From assembly GCA_036971475.1 (NCBI GenBank), contig JBAIZL010000376.1, positions 9,017,501 through 9,081,500 of the forward strand: 64,000 nucleotides of DNA. The letters run 5' to 3'. The notes under the pieces are model-generated. The model was given only the letters and a program-made list of their open reading frames with translations. It did no database searches and was not told where the DNA came from. Positions 13,079 through 24,270 of this stretch are shown piece by piece; the stretch's first letter is position 1, and each line of letters opens with the position of its first letter. Position numbers and translations under genes: made by a program. The DNA comes from Prosapia bicincta (lineage: Eukaryota > Arthropoda > Insecta > Hemiptera > Cercopidae).

Positions 13079-13771
13079 GAAAAAAATGACAGACTTTTTT
13101 TTAAACTAAAAAGTAAATAGATTGAATACACCACATTTTTTTTCTTCCTAGTGTTAATATTCTTACAAGGTACAGTTATATGTTATTTTTTATGTTTTAT
13201 GTAAATAAAGTAGCGTAGCTATTTGTAATTACAAACTATAATACAGGCTATAGAAATCTACTGCACGGAATCGGGCGGTAGGCCAAAAAGCAGCAATGCC
13301 ACATGAACGACAGACAAGTCATAAACAGGCAATAGACTGACAGCTCGACCCTAGCACTAGGCAACAATGGTCGCTCAGGGTTGCCAATTAGTAGTCAGGG
13401 GTTAGCGGCTTTTGACCATACCTTGCGAGGCCAGTTCCATACATGCCAACAGCGATAAACAAGCCACCCGCTCGAATTTGTACAGAGGGCTTTAGTATTT
13501 TAATAATGTTGTGTAAAAGTTTTGGTTAGTTTTCCAGTCAACATAAATCATGTAAGTACATTATTAATTACATTACATACCTATTAAGTGCTATGTTTAC
13601 CCTCAGCTACATGTTAATTTCACGATTTCTGTAATTTGGCTTTTTCTCAAATTGTTCACCCCCTTGGCGAATTAGAGACGATCTACAGTATTTTTTCAAC
13701 ATCTTTTTGAATCAAACTAATAGCTTTAATAATTTTCTACATTATACGTAGACAATTTCTGTTATACATTT
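13079..13771. other. No gene seen
   Basis: AT-rich with a more GC-rich patch at 13,260-13,490. No coding motif, inverted repeat or similarity to other parts of the window was recognised. Confidence 0.6.
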
Positions 13772-14118
13772 TTGCAGACTGTATACTTTTGTTGTACCAT
13801 CGAAAGTAGAACAAGACTAAATGCTCCCATAAATGCCAGGTGGGTATTTAATTTTCAGTTAATCCATAACCACATAAACATCTCTGGCAATAGAAAAGTT
13901 GACAAACTAGCCAAGCAGGGAAAAACCCTTCCCCAGCCTCAGCATCTGAGCTGACTACAGTCCTCCAATTTCCTAATAAAGATGACCACCAATAAATAGA
14001 ATCAAGTTTGATTAAGGGATCTCTTAACTGGAAAATGGTGGGAAAGTCTTGTATTGGGAGGGTCAATTGACCATAACTTGCCCAGATCTGTTAGCATAGC
14101 AGCATTCAGATTGAAGAC
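13772..14118 (+). pseudogene. Decayed non-LTR retrotransposon RNase H region
   Basis: The 60-codon frame contains HINISGNRKVDKLAKQG, matching the last RNase H motif of Jockey/R1/I-type non-LTR elements (a His, then GN, then a D near a Lys- or Ala-rich end). About 150 bases downstream a frame reads AAFRLKTG, a motif found after RNase H in many such elements. Stops and frame changes separate the two. RT and endonuclease parts were not found next to it. In an intact element this domain removes RNA from the cDNA hybrid during target-primed reverse transcription. The assignment rests on two short motifs. Confidence 0.5.
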
Positions 14119-14125
14119 TGGTGTG

Positions 14126-14600
14126 TTCAGAGATATGGATAAAAATAAAAAAACCTCATTGGCAAGACCAAAAACACAAAAATAACTTCACTTCACAATA
14201 AACAAAAAAATGTTTAACACTGCATTATTTTATAAAACAAAGCCATTTTATAATTCATTATAACTACAAAGTATCTTGTTACAACAAAAAAATCTCCACT
14301 AGGGTTTGCAACATTTAAAATAACTTTACCTAAAGGGTAATTATTTCCTTTCTACAAATAATAAAAATTGGTATAACACTAATTGCTAGAGATTTAGAAA
14401 GTCTTCAGAGATATGGATAAAATGAAAAACCTTAGTGGTGAGACCAAAAACATTTAATTTTTTTTAAAAAGACAAAAAACACTTCACAATACATACAAAA
14501 CATTTTAAATTGCATTTTATTTTATAAAAAACCGCTATGTTATATTATTTTTGAATATAGCTACAAAGTATCCTGTTAGGAAAGTTTTTGTTATAAAAAA
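14126..14600. repeat. Diverged tandem duplication, 278-bp offset
   Basis: The run ttcagagatatggataaa starts at 14,126 and again at 14,404. The similarity continues through gagaccaaaaaca, acttcacaata, tttataaaa and ctacaaagtatc. No coding content. Confidence 0.75.
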
Positions 14601-14775
14601 AAATCTGCTAAGAGGACAACATGTTGACAAGTGAAGTGGCCTCCATTTTAATAAACATTTTTCAATCACTACATAGAAGAAAAAGGCCTTGTTTAAAGCT
14701 TTCAACTACTTATTTTGTGCATTAGAAAACATCAATTTTTTTTAAAACCCGTCTATCCTGAATGAATGTTTTGAT

Positions 14776-15650
14776 GTGAAAAACTCCTCACCTACACTAA
14801 TAAAATACACTCAAAACTCCAGTTCACTTCAGAGATTGAAACCAACCAATCCCTAAACTACCTCGACCTCACCATAGCAAAAAGCCACACACAAAAAAAA
14901 TAGCTTTAACATTTACAGGAAACCAACAACGACAGACACACTCATCCACAACACCTCAAACCAACCTACCCTACACAAACACGCTGCCTTTCGATCCATG
15001 CTTCACAGAGTCAAAGAAGTACTGACCACAGAAAACCAAAAAAGAACTAAACACCATTAAATATTTAGCATTTATCATTTAACACAAATAGATACAACAC
15101 CACCCCAATAGACAAACTATGGCACAACATAGAAAAAACACTAAAATTAACACTACAGGAAGGGAAAACAAATACATCACAATACTATACATAAAAAAAA
15201 CATCAAATAAAATGCCTACAAATTTCAAAAAATGGATTAAAAAATAGTATACAAAACAAAATACAACACGACACCAACAACAAACATAAACTACAAGCTC
15301 CAGGGGTATACAAATTAAACTGTACAAACTGCAACAAATTCTACATTGGGCAAAGAGATTGTAGCTTCCAACAAGGAGTCGAGGAACACACAATATCCTC
15401 CAAAGAGAACACCAACTCAGCATTCTCCAATCACCTAAAATAAACAGGATACAAGTATACTAGACTTTTACCATGATTTAGAAATCTTACACGTCAACAA
15501 AAAAAGATCGCAACTCGACACACTAGAACAATATGTTTTTGTACAAATGCACAAAAACATAAAATACAAAGTTCGGGTAGTCATAAGCTATTGTTTAAGT
15601 GATTAATAAAATACAAACATATTGAACAAAAAACACAATACAAATCATCA
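14776..15650 (+). pseudogene. Penelope-like element fragment (RT C-term, GIY-YIG)
   Basis: Reads as the C-terminal part of a Penelope-like element. It matches the other PLE copies at 25.3-28.3 and 60.9-61.7 kb from aaactcctcacctacact onward, and near 15,300 contains VYKLNCTNCNKFYIGQ, the first GIY-YIG endonuclease motif, followed by an EEH. Several stops and frameshifts break it. The end is odd: the element's 3'-terminal piece (gttcgggtagtcataagc, near 15,571) lies upstream of tacaaacatattgaac, which in other copies precedes it, so this copy is rearranged. It lacks the hammerhead-like segment. A 114-codon frame on the opposite strand at 15,079-15,423 is only an antisense shadow. Confidence 0.75.
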
Positions 15651-16748
15651 TCCTAATTTTTGTTAGATGCTCCAATAGTCATGCAGGTATTTATTTAAAA
15701 AAAAAACATGATATTGTGTATGATTTTTATCTAATTTTTAGTTTTTGAGATGTTTTCTATGTTCCTGAACACTTTCTGGTACAACTTGATTAGCAATAGT
15801 AATATTGTATAGAAAGGAAATAATTACCTACTTTAATTTTACTCAGAACATATTTTCTTACAATTTCATCCATGTAGTACAGGTAAACTTTTACTACTAC
15901 AGAGTTTATATACATAATTTTTTAAATGTCACAAAATTTTAAACAATTAGACCAAACCTAGAAAATTTGCTTAAATACATGAACTAAGAAAAAATAATTT
16001 AACTTATTAGACTTTTCTTAACTACCTCAAAATATTTTAGTAAGAGTATCTTGTCTGTATTATTCACGAAAGAACAGAAGTAGATACACACAACACATAC
16101 ATTTTAAGTTTACATTTATGTATTGACTTAAAACATCAACAATGGAATTTCTTCTGAAACATTAGTTTTAATACTATGAAAAAGTTTATGTAAGATTAAC
16201 TTATGTGTACAAATTAACTGTGAATAACATAGGAGTGTTGATATGTGCATATAATTATGTATCCATATTTTCAGTAGTGGTTTAACACAAGTAAAGCATT
16301 ACCTCATTATTTACCTTATAATCTTATATTTAAGGTTATAAATATAAAATCAATAGTTACGTTTTGTATTATACATACTTTTTAAGGTTCCACCAGAAAT
16401 ATTAGTTTTATATTTTATTTTCGATTTAAAATACTGTAGAAAATCTCATTAAATAAACATCATGTGTACTAGTAAATAAATATTAGGGAATCTAGCAAAC
16501 GTTAATTTGAAAATAGTGCCATAAAAAATAAAATTGGAAACTACGACCACAGATGCAGAACATACTCAACATATATCTCGTCATTTTACATATCGTTACA
16601 ATTTAGTTGTTTGTATAATTAAATGTAGCCGATATTAAACTATTCACAATGAAATATAAGTTTGATCCACGTATAGAAATTGTATTTGTTTAGGATCATC
16701 ACGTTACGAATATTTGTTTTATGTAAACAAATGAATTGATAGTTCATA
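15651..16748. other. AT-rich DNA, no gene seen
   Basis: No coding motif or repeat recognised; flanks the left LTR of the gypsy element. Confidence 0.6.
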
Positions 16749-16752
16749 TACA

Positions 16753-17051
16753 AGTTATATGAACATTTTATGTGAACATTTCATAATTAAATGCGTGCTA
16801 GGAAAATTCCTGCTTACGCAGCTTTTGTATTATATAGGTGGTGAGAACAGAGCCCCGCAGTGTGTAAGTCGCCTCTGTATCGCACAGACGTTTTCCGCTC
16901 CAACTGTATGTACATCAGTTGTATTTGAATTGTTTTATTAAGTATAATTTATGTAGCAGTTTCCAAATTAATTGTTTATTAAATTCAACAAAGGTTTGTA
17001 AAAATAAAATCATTTTTTAAAAACCTTTCGTGCTTAATATAACACGTAACT
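16753..17051 (+). repeat. 5' LTR of gypsy-type element
   Basis: 299 bp, starting AGTTAT and ending GTAACT, matching 25,035-25,333. TATATAGG near 16,835 could serve as a TATA-type element, and AATAAA at 17,003-17,008 fits a polyadenylation signal. The 60-codon frame within it is not a gene. Confidence 0.95.
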
Positions 17052-17068
17052 GGAGCAGTCGGTAGGAC
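17051..17068 (+). promoter_or_regulatory. Primer-binding site
   Basis: TGGAGCAGTCGGTAGGAC starts on the last base of the LTR. It resembles the tRNA-Ser-type primer site of the 17.6/297 group, with A instead of C at the fourth base. The match to a tRNA was recalled, not searched. Confidence 0.7.
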
Positions 17069-17385
17069 ATCTCAGGAGAATTAATGAACATAATTTTTAT
17101 TGATTTCAATCGTTAACCGAGATACTGCAAAAACTCGATTCATTACAGAGCGCATATCTGTAACGACATCAAGAAAACTTTAGTAGAGTGAATATCTACA
17201 ACCACTTAATAGAGCGCATATCTATTAAGAGCACGAGTGAATATCGTGTAAGTGAAAAGTGAAATAGTAGTCAAATGAGCAAAGTATTTTGGATCCACTT
17301 GTAAGTAGATCGTAAGAAATAGAATTAAGAAAAGTAGAGTAAATACTTTTTAATTTTATTATTTTAAAGAAAATAATATTTTAAA
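17069..17385 (+). other. 5' leader of gypsy-type element
   Basis: Untranslated leader between primer site and gag, about 320 bases. It contains a repeated motif around agagcgcatatct (near 17,149 and 17,212) and gagtgaatat (near 17,188 and 17,234). It may include packaging or dimerisation signals, but none can be identified by eye. Confidence 0.6.
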
Positions 17386-18436
17386 ATGGCAACGCCAACA
17401 TTAAAGAAGGAATATCTTGATATGATTCCTGAGTATAGTGGAGAGCCCACTATGCTCCACAGATTTATTTCAATATGTGATAAAGTAGTAAATAAGTTTT
17501 ATGTAAACGAAAATCCAGAGGATTTTCAAAATGAATATTTATTTTCTTCTATACTAGCTAAATTAAAAGGCCAAGCATTAGAAATGGTAGTAAACTCAAA
17601 TTCATATAATTGGTATGAGATTAAAAAAGTATTATTCACCAGCTATTCAGACAAAAGAGATTGCTTTACTTTGAATTTAGAAATGGCTGAGTTAAAACAA
17701 GAAAACAACGAATCACCTTTTAAATTTTATGAGAGAATTCAAAAACTATTAAATTTACAGATTTCATTTTTTATTAATAAAGAGCCTCAAAGACAATTGG
17801 CCAAAGATGTTTTGATAGAATATGTACAGAAATTAGGGTTAAGAGTTCTCCTTAGAGGTTTACATGAACCCGTAGGATCGCTAATGCGCACCAAAAATCC
17901 AGATTCTCTTAGCGAAGCACTTAACATGCTTAGTAATGACTTTCAATTTAAAAATAACAAATTATTTCAAAATATTAAACAGAACGTTCCACCTACCACA
18001 ATACCCGCCTAGTCGCAAACCCCTTCCTAACAAACAAACCTTCCAAAATTATAGGCCCAACTACCAAAATAATCCTAACCAATTTACTAAAACTAATTCA
18101 TACGTACAGCAAAATCAACAACCGAGACAGTCTAACAATTACACACCATTAAAAGTTCATCAAAAATTTGAACCAGAACCAATGAGCATTTCCACACGTC
18201 AAACAGGGAACACAATTAGACAAAATAGACTTTATCAGATGACAGGGAAACCAATAGAAGAAGAAAATTACGATCAAACTATGAATCGATTGACTGAACA
18301 GATGACTAACTCTTATCTGACCGAACAAACAGATTATGAACCGCAAGAGGACCCTGACAGCTACATAGACTTTGATGATTCAACGCAAGAGGAAAACGCA
18401 TGTGGATTAACTCAAGAAGACAATCATACCCAATAA
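17386..18436 (+). pseudogene. gag: gag of gypsy-type element, one frame break
   Basis: The first frame (17,386-18,012) encodes 208 residues with a capsid-like pattern: FISICDKVVNKF near the N-terminus, KLKGQALEMV and W-EIKKVLFTSYSDKR in the middle, and ESPFKFYERIQKLL. Capsid of this type forms the intracellular particle that packages element RNA. After the stop at 18,010 the sequence continues in the next forward frame (to 18,436) as a Gln/Asn/Pro-rich basic tail turning acidic, like the C-terminal gag part of this group, which often lacks CCHC knuckles; none is visible here. The frame change lies about 17,985-18,010 and is probably a small indel. The end overlaps the protease frame by about 37 bases, consistent with gag-pol frameshifting. 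Confidence 0.85.
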
Positions 18437-19375
18437 TCATTTTTAGGACTAACCACAATAAAAAGACATTTTCCATAATGCATATCGAAGACGACACAAA
18501 CGAACTACCGTACATCCACGATCCCAAGACCAACATAAAGATGCTGATTGACACTGGAAGCACGAGATCATTTATTAAAAAATCAATAGCTTTCCAATTT
18601 TTCAAAAACACCTTAAAACAAGAACCATTTGAAGTGAGTACAGCTCATGGAGTATCAAAAGAAAAATACAGTTGTACACTACCACTTTTGGTAAAAGAAA
18701 CAACCAAATTCTATTTATTTGATTTCCATAAAGATTTTGACCTACTCCTTGGATTAGATAACATAAAAGAATTAAAAATTAATTTAAATTTTGTGAATGA
18801 TAAATTAATATTTCGCAATAAGCAAATCCCGATTAAATATTTTAACACAGAAGAACAAAATAATAATAATAACAATAATAATAATAATAAAGGCGAATGT
18901 CAGGAACAGGACGCAAAAAAGGGAACAAGTTATGTTATACAAGCCCGCACTGGCCGAACGATTAAATTTAGAATACAAAATATTCAAGATGGAGAAGGAC
19001 TCTTACCATACAAACACTTAAATGGATTAGAAATTCCGCAGTGTATAGTCTCAGTACACAAGGGAGAAGCCTACTGTCCTATAATAAACAACACGGAAGT
19101 AAATGTAGAATTAACAGTAAATGAACCATTAGAATTAAAATCTTTAGAAAAATACAATATTTTTGAACCTAATACAATGCAAACGAACGCTAATTTCAAT
19201 TTATTGGATTATAAACAAGAAAAATCGAGAAGGAAAAATTTAGATTTATCAAAATTTAGAATGGAACATATGAACTTAGAAGAAAAATCCGCTATAACAA
19301 GTTTAATAGAAGATTATGCAGATTTATTCCATATTGAGGGAAACGATTTAATATTTATTTACCAACCAAATAAAA
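18400..19375 (+). pseudogene. pol: pol, protease and protease-RT linker
   Basis: The frame runs to 19,386 and is in a different phase from the gag tail. A retropepsin is recognised by MLIDTGSTRSFI, with the catalytic Asp at 18,550-18,552, and by DLLLGLDNIKEL near 18,739, the usual second core motif. It would process Gag-Pol in the particle. The linker holds a run of 10 Asn codons (18,857-18,887, an AAT/AAC microsatellite). Near 19,245 the N-terminal RT approach begins (FRMEHMNLEEKSAI), and the phase is lost between about 19,330 and 19,376. The ATG at 18,478 is a possible start, but a frameshift product would need none. Confidence 0.85.
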
Positions 19376-20657
19376 CATGTCATTAGGACTACTGATGAAA
19401 TTCCCGTATACTCTAGAAATTATAGATATCCAGAGATTTACAAGAACGAAATTAATAAACAAACTGAAGACATGCTTAAACAAAAAATTATTAGACCCTC
19501 GAATTCTGCATGGAACTCTCCTGTCTGGATTGTACCCAAAAAACAAGACGCTTCTGGCAAAAGAAAATTTCCATTAGTAATAGATTTTAGAGGATTAAAC
19601 AAAAAAAACAATTGACGATAAATTTCCCTTGCCGAACATTACAGAGATATTAGACAAATTGGGACGGTCTCAGTATTTTACGACTTTAGATTTAGTCTCA
19701 GGATTTCACCAAGTAGAAATGGATAAAAATAGCATAGAAAAAACAGCGTTTTCAACAGAAACGGGACACTACGAATTTTTAAGAATGCCCTTTGGACTAA
19801 AGAATAGCCCCCCTACATTTCAAAGAATTATGAATAATATTCTGAGAGGCATCCAAAATGAAACATGTTTAGTTTATTTAGACAACATTATAATTTATTC
19901 CACTAGCCTCCAAGAACATATACAAAGACTTAAAGAAGTATTCGACAGATTACGCAAAGCCAACTTTAAAGTACGGCTGGATAAAACAGAATTTTTAAGA
20001 AAAGAAGTAGCATATCTAGAACATGTTGTTACACCGGAGGGCGTAAAACCCAACCCAACAAAGATTTTGGCAATCAAGGACTATCCAATACCTAAAACCA
20101 CCAAACAAATTAAAGGCTTTTTAGGACTATTAGGCTATTATCGAAAATTTATTAAAAACTTCGCCAAAATAACAAAACCGTTTACTAACTGTTTAAAGAA
20201 AAATGAAAAAATAAACATAGAAAATCCAGACTTTGTAGAATGTTTTGAAACATGTAAAAATATATTGACTAATGAGCCCCTTCTACAATACCCAGATTTT
20301 GAAAAGGAGTTTACTCTAACGACAGACGCTAGTAATTATGCACTAGGAGCAATTTTAAGCCAGGACAAAAATGGAAAAGACCTTCCTATAGCGTATGCCA
20401 GCAGAACTTTAAACGACAGCGAAACTAATTACCCCGCGATTGAAAAAGAATTATTAGCAATCGTATGAGCCACAAAACATTTCAGGCCTTATTTATTTGG
20501 GAGAAAATTTAAAATTTATACAGACCATAAACTTTTACAATGGTTATTTTCAGTTAAAGAACCAAATTCCAAACTTTTAAGATGGAGATTAAAATTAGAA
20601 GAATATGATTATGACATAAGATACAAAAAAGGTAAACTAAATCAAAATGCAGACGCA
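19376..20657 (+). pseudogene. pol: pol, reverse transcriptase and RNase H
   Basis: RT motifs in order: [16 protein letters not shown] (near 19,495), [11 protein letters not shown], then a frame change in an A-run at about 19,597-19,612, [15 protein letters not shown] with a catalytic Asp, [14 protein letters not shown], then YLDN at 19,875-19,886. The last catalytic Asp is Asn, which should abolish polymerase activity. A connection domain ([13 protein letters not shown]) leads to RNase [12 protein letters not shown] with its Asp, then IEKELLAIV followed by an in-frame TGA at 20,466-20,468 where the family usually has Trp, then YTDHK. RT copies the element RNA into DNA. This copy is inactive on at least three counts. 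Confidence 0.9.
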
Positions 20658-21423
20658 TTGTCTAGAATACAATTGAACGTCACTGGTAAAAGGTCAACGA
20701 ACACCCAACACACTGTAGAACCAGACCTTGAGTTATCTCCAGCTGGGTTACTGCAACAGTACTTCCCAGAATTGGATGATAGTGAATCTATGGTCGTACA
20801 ACTCGACGCAACAGATAACGCCAACTTAGAGGTTAATGAAGAAAGCGACAGTCAGACTATTCACTCCAATTTTCAAGGGAACACCCAAATTGAAATACCA
20901 ATTTCCGACGAGCCTGTAAACTTTGGAAAAAATCAAATATTTTTATCATCAGTAAAATATGAGCCGAAGAAAGTAAAAACTATAAAGCTATTTGAAACTT
21001 CAAAAATTCGTTTAATAGTCGAAATATCAGAAAATAATTTTAAAGAAGACATAGTTAATTTTGTAAAATCATATTTGGTACCCAAAGGAAAATATAATCT
21101 ATATTTTGAAGACGATTTTTATGACATTTGCATCATGCATAGCCAAAAACTTCAAACAAACTGAACTAAATTTAGTTAAGTGTAACAACAAACTCTTAGA
21201 CCTAACTTCGGAAGAAGATACCTTAGAAACGATAAGTAATTATCATGTTAGCAAAACCAATCACCGTGGGATACAGGAAACATACGAACCAATTAAGCGA
21301 ATATATTATTGGCCTAATTTAAAATCACTAATCCAAAATTTCATAAATCAGTGTGACATATGTCAAAGAACCAAATACGACAGAATTCCCTTACAGCTAG
21401 AAATGAACTTGACACCAACAGCT
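20658..21423 (+). pseudogene. pol: pol, integrase N-terminal zinc-binding domain
   Basis: After the RNase H end ([11 protein letters not shown] at about 20,646) there is a variable acidic region. A change of phase at about 21,130-21,165 follows, and then an HHCC zinc-binding module: NYHVSKTNHRGI supplies the two His and INQCDICQRTKY the two Cys. The domain stops at 21,423, where another element has inserted. The short frame continuing to 21,495 belongs to the insertion. Confidence 0.85.
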
Positions 21424-23415
21424 TCTTACCGACTTTTTTCCCTGCCTTACTTTGTTTCTTTCTCTTCATCAATTGCTAAGTCAGTAAGAAAGTAATGGTT
21501 TATCCATTGACTACGAACCTAATTTCATAGACCTGTGCCTCAAGGAATAAACCTCTCAGAGGAACCAACCCCTGAATTTTTGATAAAACCAATTAGCCTC
21601 CGATAAGCCCTGTTCAAGCTCCTTTTCGGGAAGTGGAATCTTTGAGAGACACTTGTGATTTAAAGACTATACCTGGATACCTAGTGAACTTATCTTATTT
21701 AGAATGAAAACACAGCTAATTGGAAAATATACCTTTTTATTTATTTGTTCCAAGGTTCAAATTAATTATTATTGTTTTTATTTAATTTAACAGGATTTTC
21801 TTGACTAATTACTTTTTCAAAATTTCATACAACTTGCCATTGATTTAAACATTATTATCTCATTCTATGTTTTTAAATTTTCTTATTATCATTAATTTTA
21901 TATATAATTTAAATTATCAAAGTTACCATAATTAATTTTGTATATAGTTTTGATTGTTACAGTTAAATTTAACATATTTTAAAATCTGATTCTTTTTCAA
22001 ACACTTAATATTACTATTTAATGCCTCCAGGCTAGGCCTTGAACAATTAACTTCTTTAGAAATTATTCATTAGAAATTCACTTAGAAAAAGCCATATAAG
22101 ATATACATCTTTATACTTAATCCATACATTCCCACAGCGATGGGAATGGAAAGTCAATTTTGAATCTTTGTTACTTAAATTTGGGTAACCTAAGAGAGTT
22201 GACTAATCAGTCCCTTAGGTTATTCCCATCTTATTTAATTTTGAATTTAAGTTAATATAATTTGAAGTAAAATGTTATTTAAAAAAGAATAATTAAATTG
22301 ATTATATAACCTTGTACTGTAGAAATCTTTTTATCTTCATTAATTTTGTCATCTGTCGGTCCCGCTACAGCTTCAAGGGTCTTGGTAGGTAGGCGTCTCT
22401 CCATAATTTCGGTTAATCTTCTTATTATCTTTAATTTTGCATTTTGGTGGTCGAAATTTTGTTCTGGGTATATATGAACCCTTGCTCATATATATCTTCC
22501 TTCCCCTGATCACATCGTAGCACTTTTTACTCTGTTTCTAGCACATTTTTTCTTGTCCTGGTAGCATGGTACAAAAACACGTCTGCTCGCCTTGAGAGCC
22601 TAATGCATTCTAATTCTGGATAGCGTCCTTTTTTGTGAGCCCCACTTCATAGTATCCATTTTTCAACTTTTGACCAATCAGAAAGCCGTTGCCATGGCAA
22701 TTGACTTTGTTTGTTCGGAAATTCTGAACTAAGATTAGTTTCACTTTTTGTAAAAGGCGTTTCTGTATTCTGATGTGTCATTTCCAATTTTACCTTTTAT
22801 TTAATAACGTATTTGACTTTATTTCTTCTTATTTAATTTAATTTACTTTTTAAAATTCCTAATCCAAAGTTCGACTTTAGCGCTTTCGTTTCGTAGTGAC
22901 AAGATTTATAATCAATACCCTAAGCGGATTTTTCCGGAATCAAATATGACTGCTTCTAGTATAACCTAATTTCTAGGCTATTACATTTTAACATTTAATC
23001 TTTACTTTTACATAAATACTATTTTCCCTAGCTAGGCCTAATTTACTTTCCTCACATCTTATAAATTTACATTCTTTATTCCTGATTATATTTAAGTACA
23101 ATTATTTTAATAGCCGGCATCTAGGCCGAGTTTGTTATACTACACAATTACCGTTTTTTTTGTATACATAATTTAGGCTATCCACTTTAAAGTGATAATT
23201 TTTCTTATTGATTATAATTTATTTTTTTTAAGTCTAAAGTTATTTCTACTTTTCTTCATTTTACTATTATTTACCCTAATTTTAATATTATTATTATTAT
23301 AATGCTTTAAAATTTTTACATATAAATTTAGCCAATTATTTAACCAGGTTAGGTTTGATTCTGGTATTCTGTACAATTACCCTGATTCTTTGCATCGGAC
23401 GTTCTGGCCGCTGCA
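21424..23415 (+). mobile_element. 1,992-bp insertion related to the BEL/Pao composite
   Basis: It begins TCTTACC and ends GGCCGCTGCA, with AGCT repeated on both sides (21,420-21,423 and 23,416-23,419). The integrase reading continues in phase across the pair of AGCT copies, which fixes the edges. No coding frame was found inside. It matches the composite at 29,336-34,121 in three blocks: about 21,480-21,790 with 29,425-29,720; about 22,500-23,110 with 30,755-31,390; and the last ~110 bases with 34,010-34,121. Because the composite carries BEL/Pao gag-protease remnants, the likeliest reading is a long solo LTR or an internally deleted BEL/Pao derivative. The ends are not TG...CA, so this remains inference. 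Confidence 0.7.
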
Positions 23416-23419
23416 AGCT

Positions 23420-24270
23420 GCAAGACCATTTCAAATAATTCACGTTGACACAATCTCTTTGGAGAAGAATGCCTTTATCAGCATTGTCGACAGTTTCAGG
23501 AGATATGCTCAAGTTTATCGCCTGGGAAGCTCTCAAGCTACAGAGATTGCAGACAAGTTATTAGATTACTTCACGCATTTCTGCTTACCAACAGTTATTA
23601 TCTCAGACAATGGAACGGAGTTTAATAACAGAATTGTAAAGGAGATATTAGACTTGCATAAAATCAAGATTCACTTTATCAGCACACAAAACCCCCAATC
23701 AAACGGATTGTGTGAAAATTGCATTCCACTTTAATAGAACACATAAGGCTGTTAAATAATCAAATCGAATTCAAAAAAGACAGTATAATTAAGAAAGTTA
23801 AATATGCTATAATAGCTTATAACAATAGCATAGATTCAGTCACAAAATTAACGCCGTGGACACATAAATTCAAACACTTTATTAGATATAGATTTAGAAA
23901 AACAAATTGTAAATGACTACGTTTTAAACCATAAAGAAAAAACAAAAAGACTTTATGAAAACATTAGGAATAGTAATGAAAATATTAAAGAAAACGTTTT
24001 AGAAAAAAGGAATATAAACAAAGAACCACTTCCAGAAATACCATCTGAAGTTTATATAAAGTCAGTTCAGAAGCAAAGCAAAACGAAAAACAGATACAGC
24101 AAGGAAGAAATAGCTTCGATAGATAAAGAAAGAAAAACTGGAAAAATAAAGCCTAGACATCATAACACAAAAGTCAAAATACATTTGTCGAAAATTAAAA
24201 GGCCTAAGAAGATAAAAAATGTAATTATTGACCAAAATCCTTCTTGTTCATATTCAACACAATCAAATTA
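23420..24270 (+). pseudogene. pol: pol, integrase core and C-terminal part
   Basis: The DDE core resumes after the insertion: RPFQIIHVDTI with the first Asp, FCLPTVIISDNGTEF with the second, and QNPQSNGLCEN with the Glu. A one-base frame change at about 23,712-23,720 shifts the following HSTLIEHIRLLNNQ to another phase, and a further change at about 23,880-23,905 precedes a Lys-rich C-terminal tail that ends at a TAA near 24,268. Integrase joins the cDNA to chromosomal DNA in the nucleus. No chromodomain or env frame follows. Confidence 0.85.

Noticed and set aside
15079..15423. 114-codon hydrophobic minus-strand frame
   Set aside because: Antisense to the GIY-YIG part of a Penelope-like fragment; similar shadows occur opposite copy f (60,940-61,134) and copy b (25,959-26,237).
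16759..16941. 60-codon frames inside both LTRs
   Set aside because: LTR sequence; the two copies differ by indels that change the frame.
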